Source: Cellvibrio sp. PSBB006
Lineage (GTDB): Bacteria > Pseudomonadota > Gammaproteobacteria > Pseudomonadales > Cellvibrionaceae
Assembly (NCBI RefSeq): GCF_002162135.1
Contig: NZ_CP021382.1
Coordinates: 3,842,001 to 3,906,000 of the forward strand
Direction of reading: 5' to 3'
Length of the DNA: 64,000 nucleotides
Below the pieces are notes generated by a model that was not told where the DNA came from, did no database searches, and saw only the letters and a list, made by a program, of their open reading frames with translations. How positions within the stretch are numbered: the first letter of the stretch is position 1; the number at the start of each line of letters is the position of its first letter. A program made the position numbers and the translations under genes. Shown here one piece after another: positions 18,415 through 27,803 of this stretch.

Positions 18415-19806
18415 ATGAAATCGTTTAAGTCGATCGTTTCAACAGCTCTTAATAAGACGTTGCTGGCAAGTGTGTTGGCGATAACGCCGGGTGTTGTAAC
18501 ACTTGTTGCAACGTCAGTTGCTCCGAGCCAGACATTAATTAAATTTGATGTTGTTGAAGCGCAAGTAAAGGCTAAGAACAAGCAATTTGAACCGCGTCGT
18601 TTGCCTGGTGTAAGCCAGGACTTTGCGAAGGGACTGACGGAAGTTGGTAACCTGCTGCAGCCGCCAGAACCTGAAGATGGCAGCAAGCCGCCGGCGCCAA
18701 ACCCGCGTAAAGCCCTTGAGGTTTTGAATGGTCTTGCCAGAAATAAAGACAAGCTAAACCCATATGAACAAGCGCAGCTTTATCAATTCTTTGCCTATGC
18801 CTATTACGGTATGGAAGATTATAAAAGAGCGCGTGAGCAGTTCGAGTTGGTGTTGCGCCAGGTGCCTAACATTCCGGTTAGTCTTGAGGCTTCAACCACG
18901 CTGACTGTGGCGCAGCTTTATGGTAACGAGGAAAATTACCGTAAATCCCTGGATATGATGTTGAAATGGACTGATTACGTTAGCGAAATCAAACCGGAAC
19001 AACACTATCTCTTTGGCACGCTCTACTATCAGTTGGAAGATAGCAAGAATGCTTTGCTAAACATCAATGAAGCTGTGCGGGCACAGGAAGCGGCGGGCAA
19101 GGTTCCCCAAGAGTCATGGTATGGTTTGCAGCGTGGTTTGTACTTCGAGAAAGAGGACTACAAAAACGGTGTAGTTGTACTGGAGAAATTGGTACGCCAT
19201 TACCCCAAAGCCTCTTATTGGCGTCAGTTGGCGCAGGTTTACGGCATTCTGGAGCGTGATAAACAAAAGTTATCAGCACTCGAAACAGCTTATTTAATGG
19301 GTGGTGTGACTGGCGAGAAAGATTTAGTCATTCTTGCATCATATTTCCTTGAAGCTGAAGTGCCTTATAAAGCAGCTAAAGTGCTTGATAAAGGTATCAA
19401 TAAGGATAAATCCATTGAACCCACCGCTAAAAATCTTGAGTTGTTAGCTAACTCATGGCGTGCGGCGGCGGAATACGATAAATCCCTTGTTGAAATGGAA
19501 AAGGCGGCAAGAAAATCGGATGACGGTAATCTGCTTCATACTTTAGCCACACTCTATAGCCTCAACGACCGCTTTGAAGATGCTATTGAAGCGGGTAATG
19601 CAGCGCTGAAGAAAGGCAAGCTGAAGCGCAGAGACCAGGCATTACTTGCAATTGGTAATGCTGAGCTGAGCCTGGGTAAGTTTGATGCTGCAATTAAATC
19701 CTTCAGGGAAGCAGCGAAAGATGAGCGGAGTAATAGCTTGGCTAAGCAATATATTACTTTTGCAGAGAGAGAAAAAGCGCGTGTCGCTTCTCTGAAGCAA
19801 GGCTAA
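18415..19806 (+). CDS. TPR-repeat periplasmic protein, last gene of TonB operon
   Basis: 463 residues from the ATG at 18415, which has a good AGAGAGG upstream; a longer in-frame reading would overlap tonB. A signal-peptide-like hydrophobic segment (LLASVLAITPGVVTLVATSVA) is followed by tetratricopeptide repeats over most of residues 100-455. TPR proteins close several TonB2/TonB3-type operons and are thought to organise receptor-TonB contacts. The specific partner here is unknown. A strong terminator follows the stop. Confidence 0.85.
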   Translation: MKSFKSIVSTALNKTLLASVLAITPGVVTLVATSVAPSQTLIKFDVVEAQVKAKNKQFEPRRLPGVSQDFAKGLTEVGNLLQPPEPEDGSKPPAPNPRKALEVLNGLARNKDKLNPYEQAQLYQFFAYAYYGMEDYKRAREQFELVLRQVPNIPVSLEASTTLTVAQLYGNEENYRKSLDMMLKWTDYVSEIKPEQHYLFGTLYYQLEDSKNALLNINEAVRAQEAAGKVPQESWYGLQRGLYFEKEDYKNGVVVLEKLVRHYPKASYWRQLAQVYGILERDKQKLSALETAYLMGGVTGEKDLVILASYFLEAEVPYKAAKVLDKGINKDKSIEPTAKNLELLANSWRAAAEYDKSLVEMEKAARKSDDGNLLHTLATLYSLNDRFEDAIEAGNAALKKGKLKRRDQALLAIGNAELSLGKFDAAIKSFREAAKDERSNSLAKQYITFAEREKARVASLKQG

Positions 19807-19836
19807 GCATTTGTAAGTTGGTCCCATTAGTTCCAA

Positions 19837-19867
19837 TAAAAAAGCCAGCATCTGCTGGCTTTTTTAT
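19837..19867. terminator. Bidirectional terminator, TonB operon / ilvD
   Basis: GCCAGCA-TC-TGCTGGC stem with AATAAAAAA before and TTTTTTATT after. It ends the TonB operon and probably also the convergent ilvD transcript. Confidence 0.85.
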
Positions 19868-19943
19868 TGGAGTGCGAGATCAAAATGATTGAGTAATGTT
19901 AACTGTCCGCCGTTTTGCCGAAGCAGGACGACGGACCAAAAAC

Positions 19944-21791
19944 TCAGTTATCCAATAATGTTAAATCTCTGACCGCACCTTTGTCGGCGCTGGTCGCTAA
20001 CATGGCGTAGGCTTTGAGTGATGCGCTGACTTTGCGCGGTCTGATTTCAGTTGGTTTCCATGCTTGTGGTCCTTTGGATTCCATTTCCTGGCGCCGCCGA
20101 GTTAGCTCTTCATCACTCAGGATGACGTCGATGCTGCGATTGGGGATGTCGATTCGAATAATGTCACCATTCTGAATCAAGGCAATATTGCCCCCGCCTG
20201 CTGCTTCCGGAGATACATGGCCGATAGAAAGGCCTGAGGTGCCACCGGAAAAACGTCCATCGGTTAACAGAGCGCATGATTTGCCTAGACCTTTGGATTT
20301 AAGGTAACTGGTGGGATATAACATTTCCTGCATACCTGGCCCGCCACGAGGCCCTTCATAGCGGATAACTACGACGTCCCCTGCTTTCACTTTTCCGCTG
20401 AGAATGTGCTCAACAGCCTGGTCCTGGCTTTCGATCACATGAGCGGGGCCCTCAAAAACCCAGCAGCTCTCATCGACGCCTGAGGTTTTCACCACACAAC
20501 CATCAATGGCGATATTTCCACGCAGTACCGCCAATCCGCCTTCTTTGGTATAGGCATTTTCCATTGAGCGAATGCATCCTTCCTGCCGGTCTATATCAAG
20601 TGTTGGCCAGCGTGTTGACTGGCTGAAGGCGACCTGGGTAGGAATACCTGCGGGACCCGCTTTATAAAAATTCTTAACGTCACTGGACTCCGTTACCATG
20701 ATGTCCCATTGATCCAATGCTTCTTGCATTGTCTTGCTGTGTACCGTGGGTTCCTGGTTGTGCAACAGCCCTGCGCGATTCAGTTCTGCCAGGATGCCAA
20801 AGACACCGCCCGCACGGTGAACGTCTTCCATGTGATATTTTGGGGTGTTCGGTGCGACCTTACAAAGTTGGGGAATCTTGCGAGACAGGCGATCAATGTC
20901 CGTCATGGTGAAGGGCACGTCGCCTTCCTGAGCCGCAGCTAATAAATGCAGGATGGTATTGGTCGAGCCGCCCATGGCGATATCCAGAGCCATCGCATTT
21001 TCAAAAGCCGCAAAACTGGCAATAGAGCGAGGCAGTACACTTTCATCATCCTGCTCGTAATAACGTTTGGTGATCTCAACAATCCGGCGACCCGCTTCAA
21101 GAAAAAGCCTTTCGCGGTCCGAGTGAGTGGCCAGCACCGAACCATTGCCGGGCAAGGAAAGACCCAGCGCCTCGGTAAGGCAATTCATAGAGTTGGCGGT
21201 AAACATCCCCGAACAAGAGCCGCAGGTAGGGCAAGCGGAGCGTTCGTAAGCATCGACTTTTTCGTCCGAGGCGCTGTCATCGGTGCCGATGATGATGGCA
21301 TCGACCAGATCCAGCTTATGGTCAGCGAGCTTGGTTTTCCCCGCTTCCATGGGGCCACCAGATACAAAAACTACGGGGATATTCAGGCGCATAGCCGCCA
21401 TCAACATGCCGGGGGTAATCTTGTCGCAGTTTGAGATACAAACCAGCGCGTCGGCACAGTGGGCATTAACCATGTATTCCACTGAGTCAGCGATGATGTC
21501 GCGAGAAGGCAAGCTGTAAAGCATTCCATCGTGGCCCATCGCAATCCCATCATCCACCGCAATGGTATTAAATTCTTTGGCTACCCCGCCCGCTTTTTCC
21601 ACTTCGCGCGCAACCAGCTGGCCCAGATCTTTGAGGTGCACGTGGCCGGGTACAAATTGGGTAAATGAGTTGGCAATGGCAATAATAGGCTTATCAAAGT
21701 CGCCGTCTTTCATGCCGGTTGCACGCCATAGCGCGCGGGCACCAGCCATATTGCGGCCGGCGGTAGTGGTCTTGGAGCGATAAACAGGCAT
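19944..21791 (-). CDS. ilvD: Dihydroxy-acid dehydratase
   Basis: Fe-S enzyme of valine, leucine and isoleucine synthesis that dehydrates dihydroxy acids to keto acids. 615 residues from the ATG at 21791 ([19 protein letters not shown]), chosen because that is the family N-terminus and GAGG lies 6 nt upstream. Cluster-binding cysteines are visible in [13 protein letters not shown] and [37 protein letters not shown] near the C-terminus is also characteristic. It ends the argE-argA-ilvD run on this strand, 123 bp after argA. Confidence 0.96.
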   Translation of the reverse strand: MPVYRSKTTTAGRNMAGARALWRATGMKDGDFDKPIIAIANSFTQFVPGHVHLKDLGQLVAREVEKAGGVAKEFNTIAVDDGIAMGHDGMLYSLPSRDIIADSVEYMVNAHCADALVCISNCDKITPGMLMAAMRLNIPVVFVSGGPMEAGKTKLADHKLDLVDAIIIGTDDSASDEKVDAYERSACPTCGSCSGMFTANSMNCLTEALGLSLPGNGSVLATHSDRERLFLEAGRRIVEITKRYYEQDDESVLPRSIASFAAFENAMALDIAMGGSTNTILHLLAAAQEGDVPFTMTDIDRLSRKIPQLCKVAPNTPKYHMEDVHRAGGVFGILAELNRAGLLHNQEPTVHSKTMQEALDQWDIMVTESSDVKNFYKAGPAGIPTQVAFSQSTRWPTLDIDRQEGCIRSMENAYTKEGGLAVLRGNIAIDGCVVKTSGVDESCWVFEGPAHVIESQDQAVEHILSGKVKAGDVVVIRYEGPRGGPGMQEMLYPTSYLKSKGLGKSCALLTDGRFSGGTSGLSIGHVSPEAAGGGNIALIQNGDIIRIDIPNRSIDVILSDEELTRRRQEMESKGPQAWKPTEIRPRKVSASLKAYAMLATSADKGAVRDLTLLDN

Positions 21792-21914
21792 AGCCAACCT
21801 CGGTAGAAGCAATTTTTCAGAGTAGTAAAAAGTGGCCAATCATAGCAGAAAAGCCCGCCGATGGCCTGCCAGGCATGAAGCTGGCGTGGTGCTTCCAAGG
21901 TGGGCGTTGCTTGG

Positions 21915-23231
21915 TTAAAGCAGATTCTTTACAAAGATTTTGGAGTTGCGCTGATAGTTATACAAACTCTGGCGGGCCATGGGTAAATCACTAAGGTTAC
22001 CTTGTGCAAAGCCCTGTTCGATAAACCAGTGAGCAGTCTGGGTCGTCAGCAAAAAGAGTTGCTTGATGTGTTGTTTGCGAGCTTGCTTCTCCATGTGCTC
22101 CATCAGAATGGCGGCACGTCCACCCTTGCGATAATCAGGATGCGTCGCTACGCAGGCGAGTTCTGCCATATCGCCATAAGGATAGAGTGCCGCGCAGGCG
22201 ATGATGGTGCCGTCCTTCTCCATGACACTGAATTTGTTGATCTCCGTCTCCAGGACTTCGCGGGACCGCCGGACCAGAATGCCGTCATTTTCCATAGGGG
22301 TAATCAGTTCGATGATGCCACCTACATCGTCGATAGTCGCCGTACGCAGCTGTTCATATTGACCGGAATACACCATGGTCCCCAAGCCATCCCGGGTGAA
22401 GAGCTCAGTCAATAATGCGCCGTCAGTGGCATAACTGACTAATTGCGCGCGCGCTACGCCCTGCAAGCAAGTCAGGTAACAAGCGCTGAGTGCCTGACGC
22501 AGATCGGGATGAATCGTTTGGCTTTCCGCCTCCAGAAATTCTTTGCACTCCTGCAAGGATAGCTGCCGTACAAGCTCACCCTCGCTGTTGATGACACCGT
22601 CTCCGTCGATGAAGGCAATCAATTTGTCGGCCTTGATTGCGGTGGCGACATGGGTCGCTACATCGCTGAAGGACAGGTTAAATACTTCGCCTGTGGGCGA
22701 ATAGCCCAGGGGCGATAGCAATGCAATAGCGCCGGAATCAAGGGCTGTCTGCAGGGGCTTGGTATTCACCTTGCGCACCTTGCCTGTATGCTGCAGGTCA
22801 ACACCGTCAATCACCCCGTGAGGCATGGCAACGGCAAAATTGCCGCTTAATACCTGCATGTGCGCGCCATGCATGGGGGAATTGGGGAGTCCCGTGGACA
22901 GCATCGCTTCCATCGTGATCCGGGCTTCTCCAATGGCCTGAATAACACAGTTCAAGCTTGCCCCATCAGTGATACGCAAGTTGTGATGGAACTGGCTTTG
23001 GGTGCCGGCCGATTGCAAGCGCGTGTCTATTTGTGGCCGTGCGCCATGCACCACCACGAGACGCACGCCGAGGCTATTAAGCAGGGCAATATCGTGGATG
23101 ATGTTACTGAAATTGTCATGCTTGAGGGCTTCGCCGGGGAGCATCAATACAAAGGTTTTTCCCCGATGCTTATTGATGTAAGGCGAGGAGTGGCGAAACC
23201 ATTTGACGTAATCCTGAGTATTAGTCGGCAC
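21915..23231 (-). CDS. argA: N-acetylglutamate synthase
   Basis: First enzyme of arginine synthesis: acetyl-CoA plus glutamate gives N-acetylglutamate. 438 residues from the GTG at 23231 (GGAAGAG upstream); an ATG 33 bp further up is possible. The N-terminal amino-acid-kinase-like domain (RHSSPYINKHRGKTFVLMLPGEA, VVVHGARPQID, SPLGYSPTGEVFNLSF) binds arginine for feedback control. The C-terminal GNAT acetyltransferase domain starts near residue 290 (IDDVGGIIELI, ACVATHPDYRKGGRAA). Domain order and length are those of classical bacterial ArgA. Confidence 0.95.
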   Translation of the reverse strand: MPTNTQDYVKWFRHSSPYINKHRGKTFVLMLPGEALKHDNFSNIIHDIALLNSLGVRLVVVHGARPQIDTRLQSAGTQSQFHHNLRITDGASLNCVIQAIGEARITMEAMLSTGLPNSPMHGAHMQVLSGNFAVAMPHGVIDGVDLQHTGKVRKVNTKPLQTALDSGAIALLSPLGYSPTGEVFNLSFSDVATHVATAIKADKLIAFIDGDGVINSEGELVRQLSLQECKEFLEAESQTIHPDLRQALSACYLTCLQGVARAQLVSYATDGALLTELFTRDGLGTMVYSGQYEQLRTATIDDVGGIIELITPMENDGILVRRSREVLETEINKFSVMEKDGTIIACAALYPYGDMAELACVATHPDYRKGGRAAILMEHMEKQARKQHIKQLFLLTTQTAHWFIEQGFAQGNLSDLPMARQSLYNYQRNSKIFVKNLL

Positions 23232-23311
23232 GATCTTTTCTCTTCCAATAACAAAGTAATGCAAGCTTAGCGGTAAACCTCGACAAACAGAAGACGGCAG
23301 CAGTACTCGGT

Positions 23312-24463
23312 CTATTCAAGGCAAAATTTCTGTATCAAGCCACGAATAATAGCGGTTGCCGGTTCAATTTGCCGTGTGTCAATAAATTCATCCGGCTGGT
23401 GTGCCTGATTGATCGAGCCAGGTCCGAGTACCACCGTTTGCATACCCAGCTGTTGCATAAACGGCGCTTCAGTTGCAAACGCCACGCTTTCGCTGCGATT
23501 ACCCGTGAGCGCTTCGCAGGTTTGGATTAGCGCAGAATGTTCATCTTCAGCAAAAGCATCCACGCCTTCAAACAGGGAAGACAAAATAATATCCGTGCCG
23601 GTTGCCTGGGCGATAGGACTCAATCGTTGCTGAATAATGCTGCGCATTTCATCATTATCCATGCCGGGCAATAACCGCAGATCAAAATGTAATTCGCATT
23701 CAGCACAAATGCGGTTTGCGCCGTCGCCACCGTGTATGCAGCCCAGATTCAGAGTCGGGACAGCTACAGCAAAACCGGGATTGCGATAACGTGATTGTAA
23801 TTCAGCGCGCAAAGCTATCAATTCATTCATAACCTGATTCATGCAATCAAGTGCACTCCTGCCCAGGGCCGGATTGGAAGAGTGGCCGCTGCGACCTTGT
23901 ACGCGAACTGCCTCCATCATGATGCCTTTATGCATGCGCACCGGAACCAATTCCGTCGGTTCGCCGATAACAGCATAGCGCCCTTTGGGTGTGCCACTTG
24001 CGGCCAGCGCGCGCGCGCCGCTCATACTGCTCTCTTCATCGGCAGTGGCAAGAATAATCACGGGGTGTTTCAGTGGCATTTTTAAGAATGGTTTTATTGC
24101 TTCAATGACAACAGGGAAAAATCCTTTCATGTCTGTGGCGCCCAAGCCAAAAAGCTTGCCATCTTTCTCGGTTAATTTAAATGGATCACTCTGCCAGCGA
24201 TGCGTGTCGTAGGGTACGGTATCGCTGTGCCCGGCCAAAACTAATCCACCGTCACCCTCTCCGAGGGTGGCAATTAAATTTGCTTTGCCCTGCTGTTTCA
24301 ACGGCATAATTCGGGTGCGCAATCCCATTTCATCCAGCCAGGTCGCCAGCAGTTCGATAACCGGCAAGTTTGGCATGTCCCATTCGGGCACAGCGCAACT
24401 CACCGATGGAATGGCGACCAGTTGTTGTAATTGCTGTTGGTATTGTTTGGCATTAAAAGTCAT
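23312..24463 (-). CDS. argE: Acetylornithine deacetylase
   Basis: Zinc-dependent M20-family hydrolase that releases acetate from N-acetylornithine in arginine synthesis. 383 residues, normal length. Metal ligands are recognisable in LAGHSDTVP, GLGATDMKGF, TADEESSMSGA and IGEPTE, with the dimerisation lid between. It is transcribed in front of argA with an 80-bp gap, so the two arginine genes may be co-transcribed. Divergent from the halogenase gene at 24640. Confidence 0.94.
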   Translation of the reverse strand: MTFNAKQYQQQLQQLVAIPSVSCAVPEWDMPNLPVIELLATWLDEMGLRTRIMPLKQQGKANLIATLGEGDGGLVLAGHSDTVPYDTHRWQSDPFKLTEKDGKLFGLGATDMKGFFPVVIEAIKPFLKMPLKHPVIILATADEESSMSGARALAASGTPKGRYAVIGEPTELVPVRMHKGIMMEAVRVQGRSGHSSNPALGRSALDCMNQVMNELIALRAELQSRYRNPGFAVAVPTLNLGCIHGGDGANRICAECELHFDLRLLPGMDNDEMRSIIQQRLSPIAQATGTDIILSSLFEGVDAFAEDEHSALIQTCEALTGNRSESVAFATEAPFMQQLGMQTVVLGPGSINQAHQPDEFIDTRQIEPATAIIRGLIQKFCLE

Positions 24464-24639
24464 AACTAATCAACATTGTATAGTAGAGGATGTCATGGTT
24501 TGCGCGAGTTCTTATCATACTCCAGATAGACAATCACATGGCTATCAATATCCGCTTTCGCCAGTAGGTTCGGTCGGTGGACGCAATTTGGCATTAACGA
24601 TATGCTTCGATGCAATGTCATGCATGTTGGAGAGCAGAC

Positions 24640-26142
24640 TTGAACGAACGTGTTAATAAGATTGTTATTGTGGGCGGTGGCACGGCGGGTTGGATGGCCG
24701 CTGCGAGTCTGGCACGTTTCTTTGACGGAAAACCTTCCCATATTGTTTTGATTGAGTCAGAGCAGATTGGTACCGTGGGCGTGGGCGAAGCAACTATACC
24801 AGGCATCCGTGCGTTTAATCTTTCATTGGGTATTGATGAAATTGATTTTATCAGGAAGACCAACGCCACCTTCAAATTGGGTATTGAATTTCGTAACTGG
24901 TATCAGAATAACACCACTTTTTTTCATCCATTTGCGGCTTATGGTTTGCCACTACATGGTGTGGAGTTTCATCATTACATTGCGCGCATGCGTGCCGCAG
25001 GCGAAACCGTTGATATAGCAGATTACAGCTTTCCTATTCAGTTGGCCCGGCGAGGACATTTTGCCCAGCCCCACGAAAAGCCACCCACCCCGCTGGCCGA
25101 TTATGGTTACGCGTATCACTTTGATGCAGCACTTTATGCTTCTTATTTGCGAGACTACGCCATGGCACGTGGTGTCGTGCGTATAGAGGGCAAGATTGCC
25201 TCAGTCAAGTTACATCCGGATGATGGATTTATTGAGTCGGTGATCATGGACAATAATGCAGAAATCGCAGGGCAACTTTTTATTGATTGCTCCGGGTTTC
25301 GCGGATTACTGATTGAAGAAGCGCTTCATACGGGCTATGACGATTGGCGTTGTTGGTTGCCCTGTGATCGTGCCGTCGCCGTGCAAAGTCAGTTGACCGG
25401 AGAGCCTACACCCTATACGCGCACCACCGCCCACGAAGCCGGTTGGCAATGGCGAATTCCGTTGCAACATCGCACAGGTAATGGTTATGTTTATGCCAGC
25501 CGCTTTATTAGCGATGAGCAAGCCAGGCAGACATTGCTGACACATCTTGACGGCGAACCGATAAAACAGCCGCGTCAGTTTGATTTTGTTACTGGGCGAC
25601 GAAAAAAAATCTGGAACAAAAATTGTTTTGCACTGGGGCTCGCTTCCGGTTTTCTTGAGCCATTGGAATCTACCAGTATTTCATTGATTCAAACCGGCAT
25701 TAGCAAGCTTTTGCAATTCTTCCCGGATGTCAGCTTCAACGCGCACGATATGGCAGAAGTTAATCGTCTGCATCATCACGAATTCGAGCGTATACGTGAT
25801 TTTCTTATTCTTCATTACAAAGCCACGACGCGTAGCGATACCGCATTTTGGCGCTTTTGCCAGGAAATGCCAGTGCCGGATTCGCTCGCCCATAAGATGC
25901 AGGTTTATGAAAGCCGCGGACATCTGGTGATGTATGACCCGGAAGCTTTCGAAAAAGAAAGCTGGGTGACCATGTACATGGGCTTTCACCGATATGCCGA
26001 GCGTTATGATGAGCGCGCGGATAACATCAATCTGGATGAATTAAAAAATCAATTGGCCAAGATGCGGCAGATGATTCAAATCGCCGCCGACCAGGCAATG
26101 CGCCACGGCGATTTTATTGCCCGCCATTGTGCAGCAGAATGA
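24640..26142 (+). CDS. Flavin-dependent tryptophan-halogenase family protein (paralog 2)
   Basis: 500-residue FAD enzyme of PF04820. The start is TTG at 24640, because GGAG lies 7 nt upstream and the dinucleotide motif VIVGGGTAGW then falls at residues 9-18 as in relatives. Catalytic signatures are complete: Lys79 in TFKLGIEF, WQWRIP, and Glu in EPLEST. It also carries HPFAAYG near residue 98. The gene faces argE and ends 1 bp before the stop of a homologous halogenase on the other strand. Halogenases of this type beside TBDRs have been shown to brominate indole-like compounds in Xanthomonas; the substrate here is not known. Confidence 0.91.
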   Translation: MNERVNKIVIVGGGTAGWMAAASLARFFDGKPSHIVLIESEQIGTVGVGEATIPGIRAFNLSLGIDEIDFIRKTNATFKLGIEFRNWYQNNTTFFHPFAAYGLPLHGVEFHHYIARMRAAGETVDIADYSFPIQLARRGHFAQPHEKPPTPLADYGYAYHFDAALYASYLRDYAMARGVVRIEGKIASVKLHPDDGFIESVIMDNNAEIAGQLFIDCSGFRGLLIEEALHTGYDDWRCWLPCDRAVAVQSQLTGEPTPYTRTTAHEAGWQWRIPLQHRTGNGYVYASRFISDEQARQTLLTHLDGEPIKQPRQFDFVTGRRKKIWNKNCFALGLASGFLEPLESTSISLIQTGISKLLQFFPDVSFNAHDMAEVNRLHHHEFERIRDFLILHYKATTRSDTAFWRFCQEMPVPDSLAHKMQVYESRGHLVMYDPEAFEKESWVTMYMGFHRYAERYDERADNINLDELKNQLAKMRQMIQIAADQAMRHGDFIARHCAAE

Positions 26143-26143
26143 T

Positions 26144-27655
26144 TTATGCGTTAACTGAGCAGTTGGCCGCAATGAACTCTTTATGTGTCGGCACGGAATT
26201 CACGGCGCGCTGAATCGATTTACGCATCTCCGCCAGACTTTGCTTAAGATAATTTTCGTCCAGTTGATCTACACGGCTGTTGTAAGTCTGTGGCAATATC
26301 CCAAATCCGTGGTAAATGGCGAGCCAACTGGGCGGGCCAAATATTTCTATTGGGTAACGAATCAATTCGCCTCGGGTAACAAATGCATCAATTTTGTTTT
26401 GCAATGGTTCCGGGACGGCGGTTGTGCGACATTGATCCCACAGTGGCTCGCCGTGTCGTTGATTGGCTTTATAATGCAGGATAATAAAATCTCTCACACG
26501 CTCATACTCCTGGGCAGTCAGATGATTAAATTCATCAACTGCAGCCTGGGTATAGTAAGGGTACGGAAAACTGTGGCGAATTTTTTCGATGGCGGTTTCT
26601 ACCAAGGCAATGCTGGTGGATTCCAGCGGTTCCAGAAAACCACTGGCTAAGCCAACCGCAATACAGTTTTTATTCCATGCCTGTTTGCGCCTGCCGGCAG
26701 TAAAACTGAAACGACGCGGCTCATGCAATAAATGACCGTCAATGTTTTTCTTCAGAATCGCAATGGCCTCATCCTCAGTCATATAACGACTGCAATAAAC
26801 ATGACCATTTCCCTGACGATGCTGCAGTGGAATTCGCCATTGCCATCCGGCTTCGTGGGCCTGACTTATGGTGTATGGTGGCGGATCACCTGCCAACTCA
26901 CTTTGCACGGCTACGGCGCTGTCGCATAACAGCCACTCGCTCCAGTCTTCATAACCGGTTTTAAATGTTTGTTCGATCAGCAGCGCGCGAAAACCGGAAC
27001 AGTCTATAAATAAATCGCCGTTAACTTCATCACCATTCTCCAGCATTAACGATGCTAAAGAGCCATCAATAGAATCCTGTCGCACCTCATGGATGCGTGC
27101 ATCAATACGCTTTACACCTTGTTGCTCAGCATATTCACGCATCAATTTGGCAAACAGTGATGCATCGAAATGTAATGCCCAGTCGAATACCGATAACTCA
27201 GACGGTGGGTTAGGTGAGGGTTCGATAAATTTATGGTGCTCCGCCAACTGTACGCCCAAGGAATATTCCGGCAATTCACCAGCGCCTTCGCCGTGTTCGC
27301 GCAACTTCATCCAGTAGTGATGAAAATCCACGCCGTTGGCACGTTGTCCGTAAAGACCAAAAGGATGGATAAACTGGCTCCCCGTGCTATGCCAGTCGCG
27401 AAACTGAATGCCGAGCTTGCAGGTGGCGCGCGTGGCTCGCATAACATCAAGATCCTTCATGCCCAGCTCAGCGTAAAAGCGCCGCAATGTCGGTATAGTC
27501 GCTTCGCCGACACCCACAGTGCCTATCTCTGATGACTCCACCAATGTGATGGCAACCGAGGTTTTACGAAAGTGTTTGCTCAGGCTGGCAGCCGTCATCC
27601 AACCAGCAGTGCCGCCACCAACAATAATGATTTTGCTTACAGGTTTTTTCTGCAC
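26144..27655 (-). CDS. Flavin-dependent tryptophan-halogenase family protein (paralog 3, downstream of TBDR)
   Basis: 503 residues from the GTG at 27655, preceded by AAAGG with a 7-nt spacer; a TTG 27 bp upstream lacks one. The flavin motif IIIVGGGTAGW is at residues 9-19, Lys80 in TCKLGIQF, WQWRIP and the EPLEST glutamate are all present. It follows the TBDR gene on the same strand after 148 bp that contain a strong hairpin terminator, so it is probably expressed by read-through or from a weak internal promoter. Its 3' end abuts paralog 2 tail to tail. The cofactor reductase is not in the window. Confidence 0.91.
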   Translation of the reverse strand: MQKKPVSKIIIVGGGTAGWMTAASLSKHFRKTSVAITLVESSEIGTVGVGEATIPTLRRFYAELGMKDLDVMRATRATCKLGIQFRDWHSTGSQFIHPFGLYGQRANGVDFHHYWMKLREHGEGAGELPEYSLGVQLAEHHKFIEPSPNPPSELSVFDWALHFDASLFAKLMREYAEQQGVKRIDARIHEVRQDSIDGSLASLMLENGDEVNGDLFIDCSGFRALLIEQTFKTGYEDWSEWLLCDSAVAVQSELAGDPPPYTISQAHEAGWQWRIPLQHRQGNGHVYCSRYMTEDEAIAILKKNIDGHLLHEPRRFSFTAGRRKQAWNKNCIAVGLASGFLEPLESTSIALVETAIEKIRHSFPYPYYTQAAVDEFNHLTAQEYERVRDFIILHYKANQRHGEPLWDQCRTTAVPEPLQNKIDAFVTRGELIRYPIEIFGPPSWLAIYHGFGILPQTYNSRVDQLDENYLKQSLAEMRKSIQRAVNSVPTHKEFIAANCSVNA

Positions 27656-27701
27656 AGGAAAACCTTTGAATAAAATGATCAATTCTTATTAATCGTTATC
27701 T

Positions 27702-27749
27702 CAAAAAACAAAAACCGCCGCAGTTGTCTTTCCACAAGCTACGACGGTT
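27702..27749 (-). terminator. Intercistronic terminator/attenuator between TBDR and halogenase
   Basis: On the minus strand AACCGTCGTAG and CTGCGGCGGTT pair over 11 bp (two G-U pairs), with a further TTGT/ACAA stem inside the loop, then TTTTTGTTTTTTG. This is a textbook intrinsic terminator placed between two genes that otherwise look like one operon. Confidence 0.85.
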
Positions 27750-27803
27750 CCTGTTGTATCAAAGAGTGCGGTTATTGAAAAGCACTCATTTATTACAAGG
27801 TTA

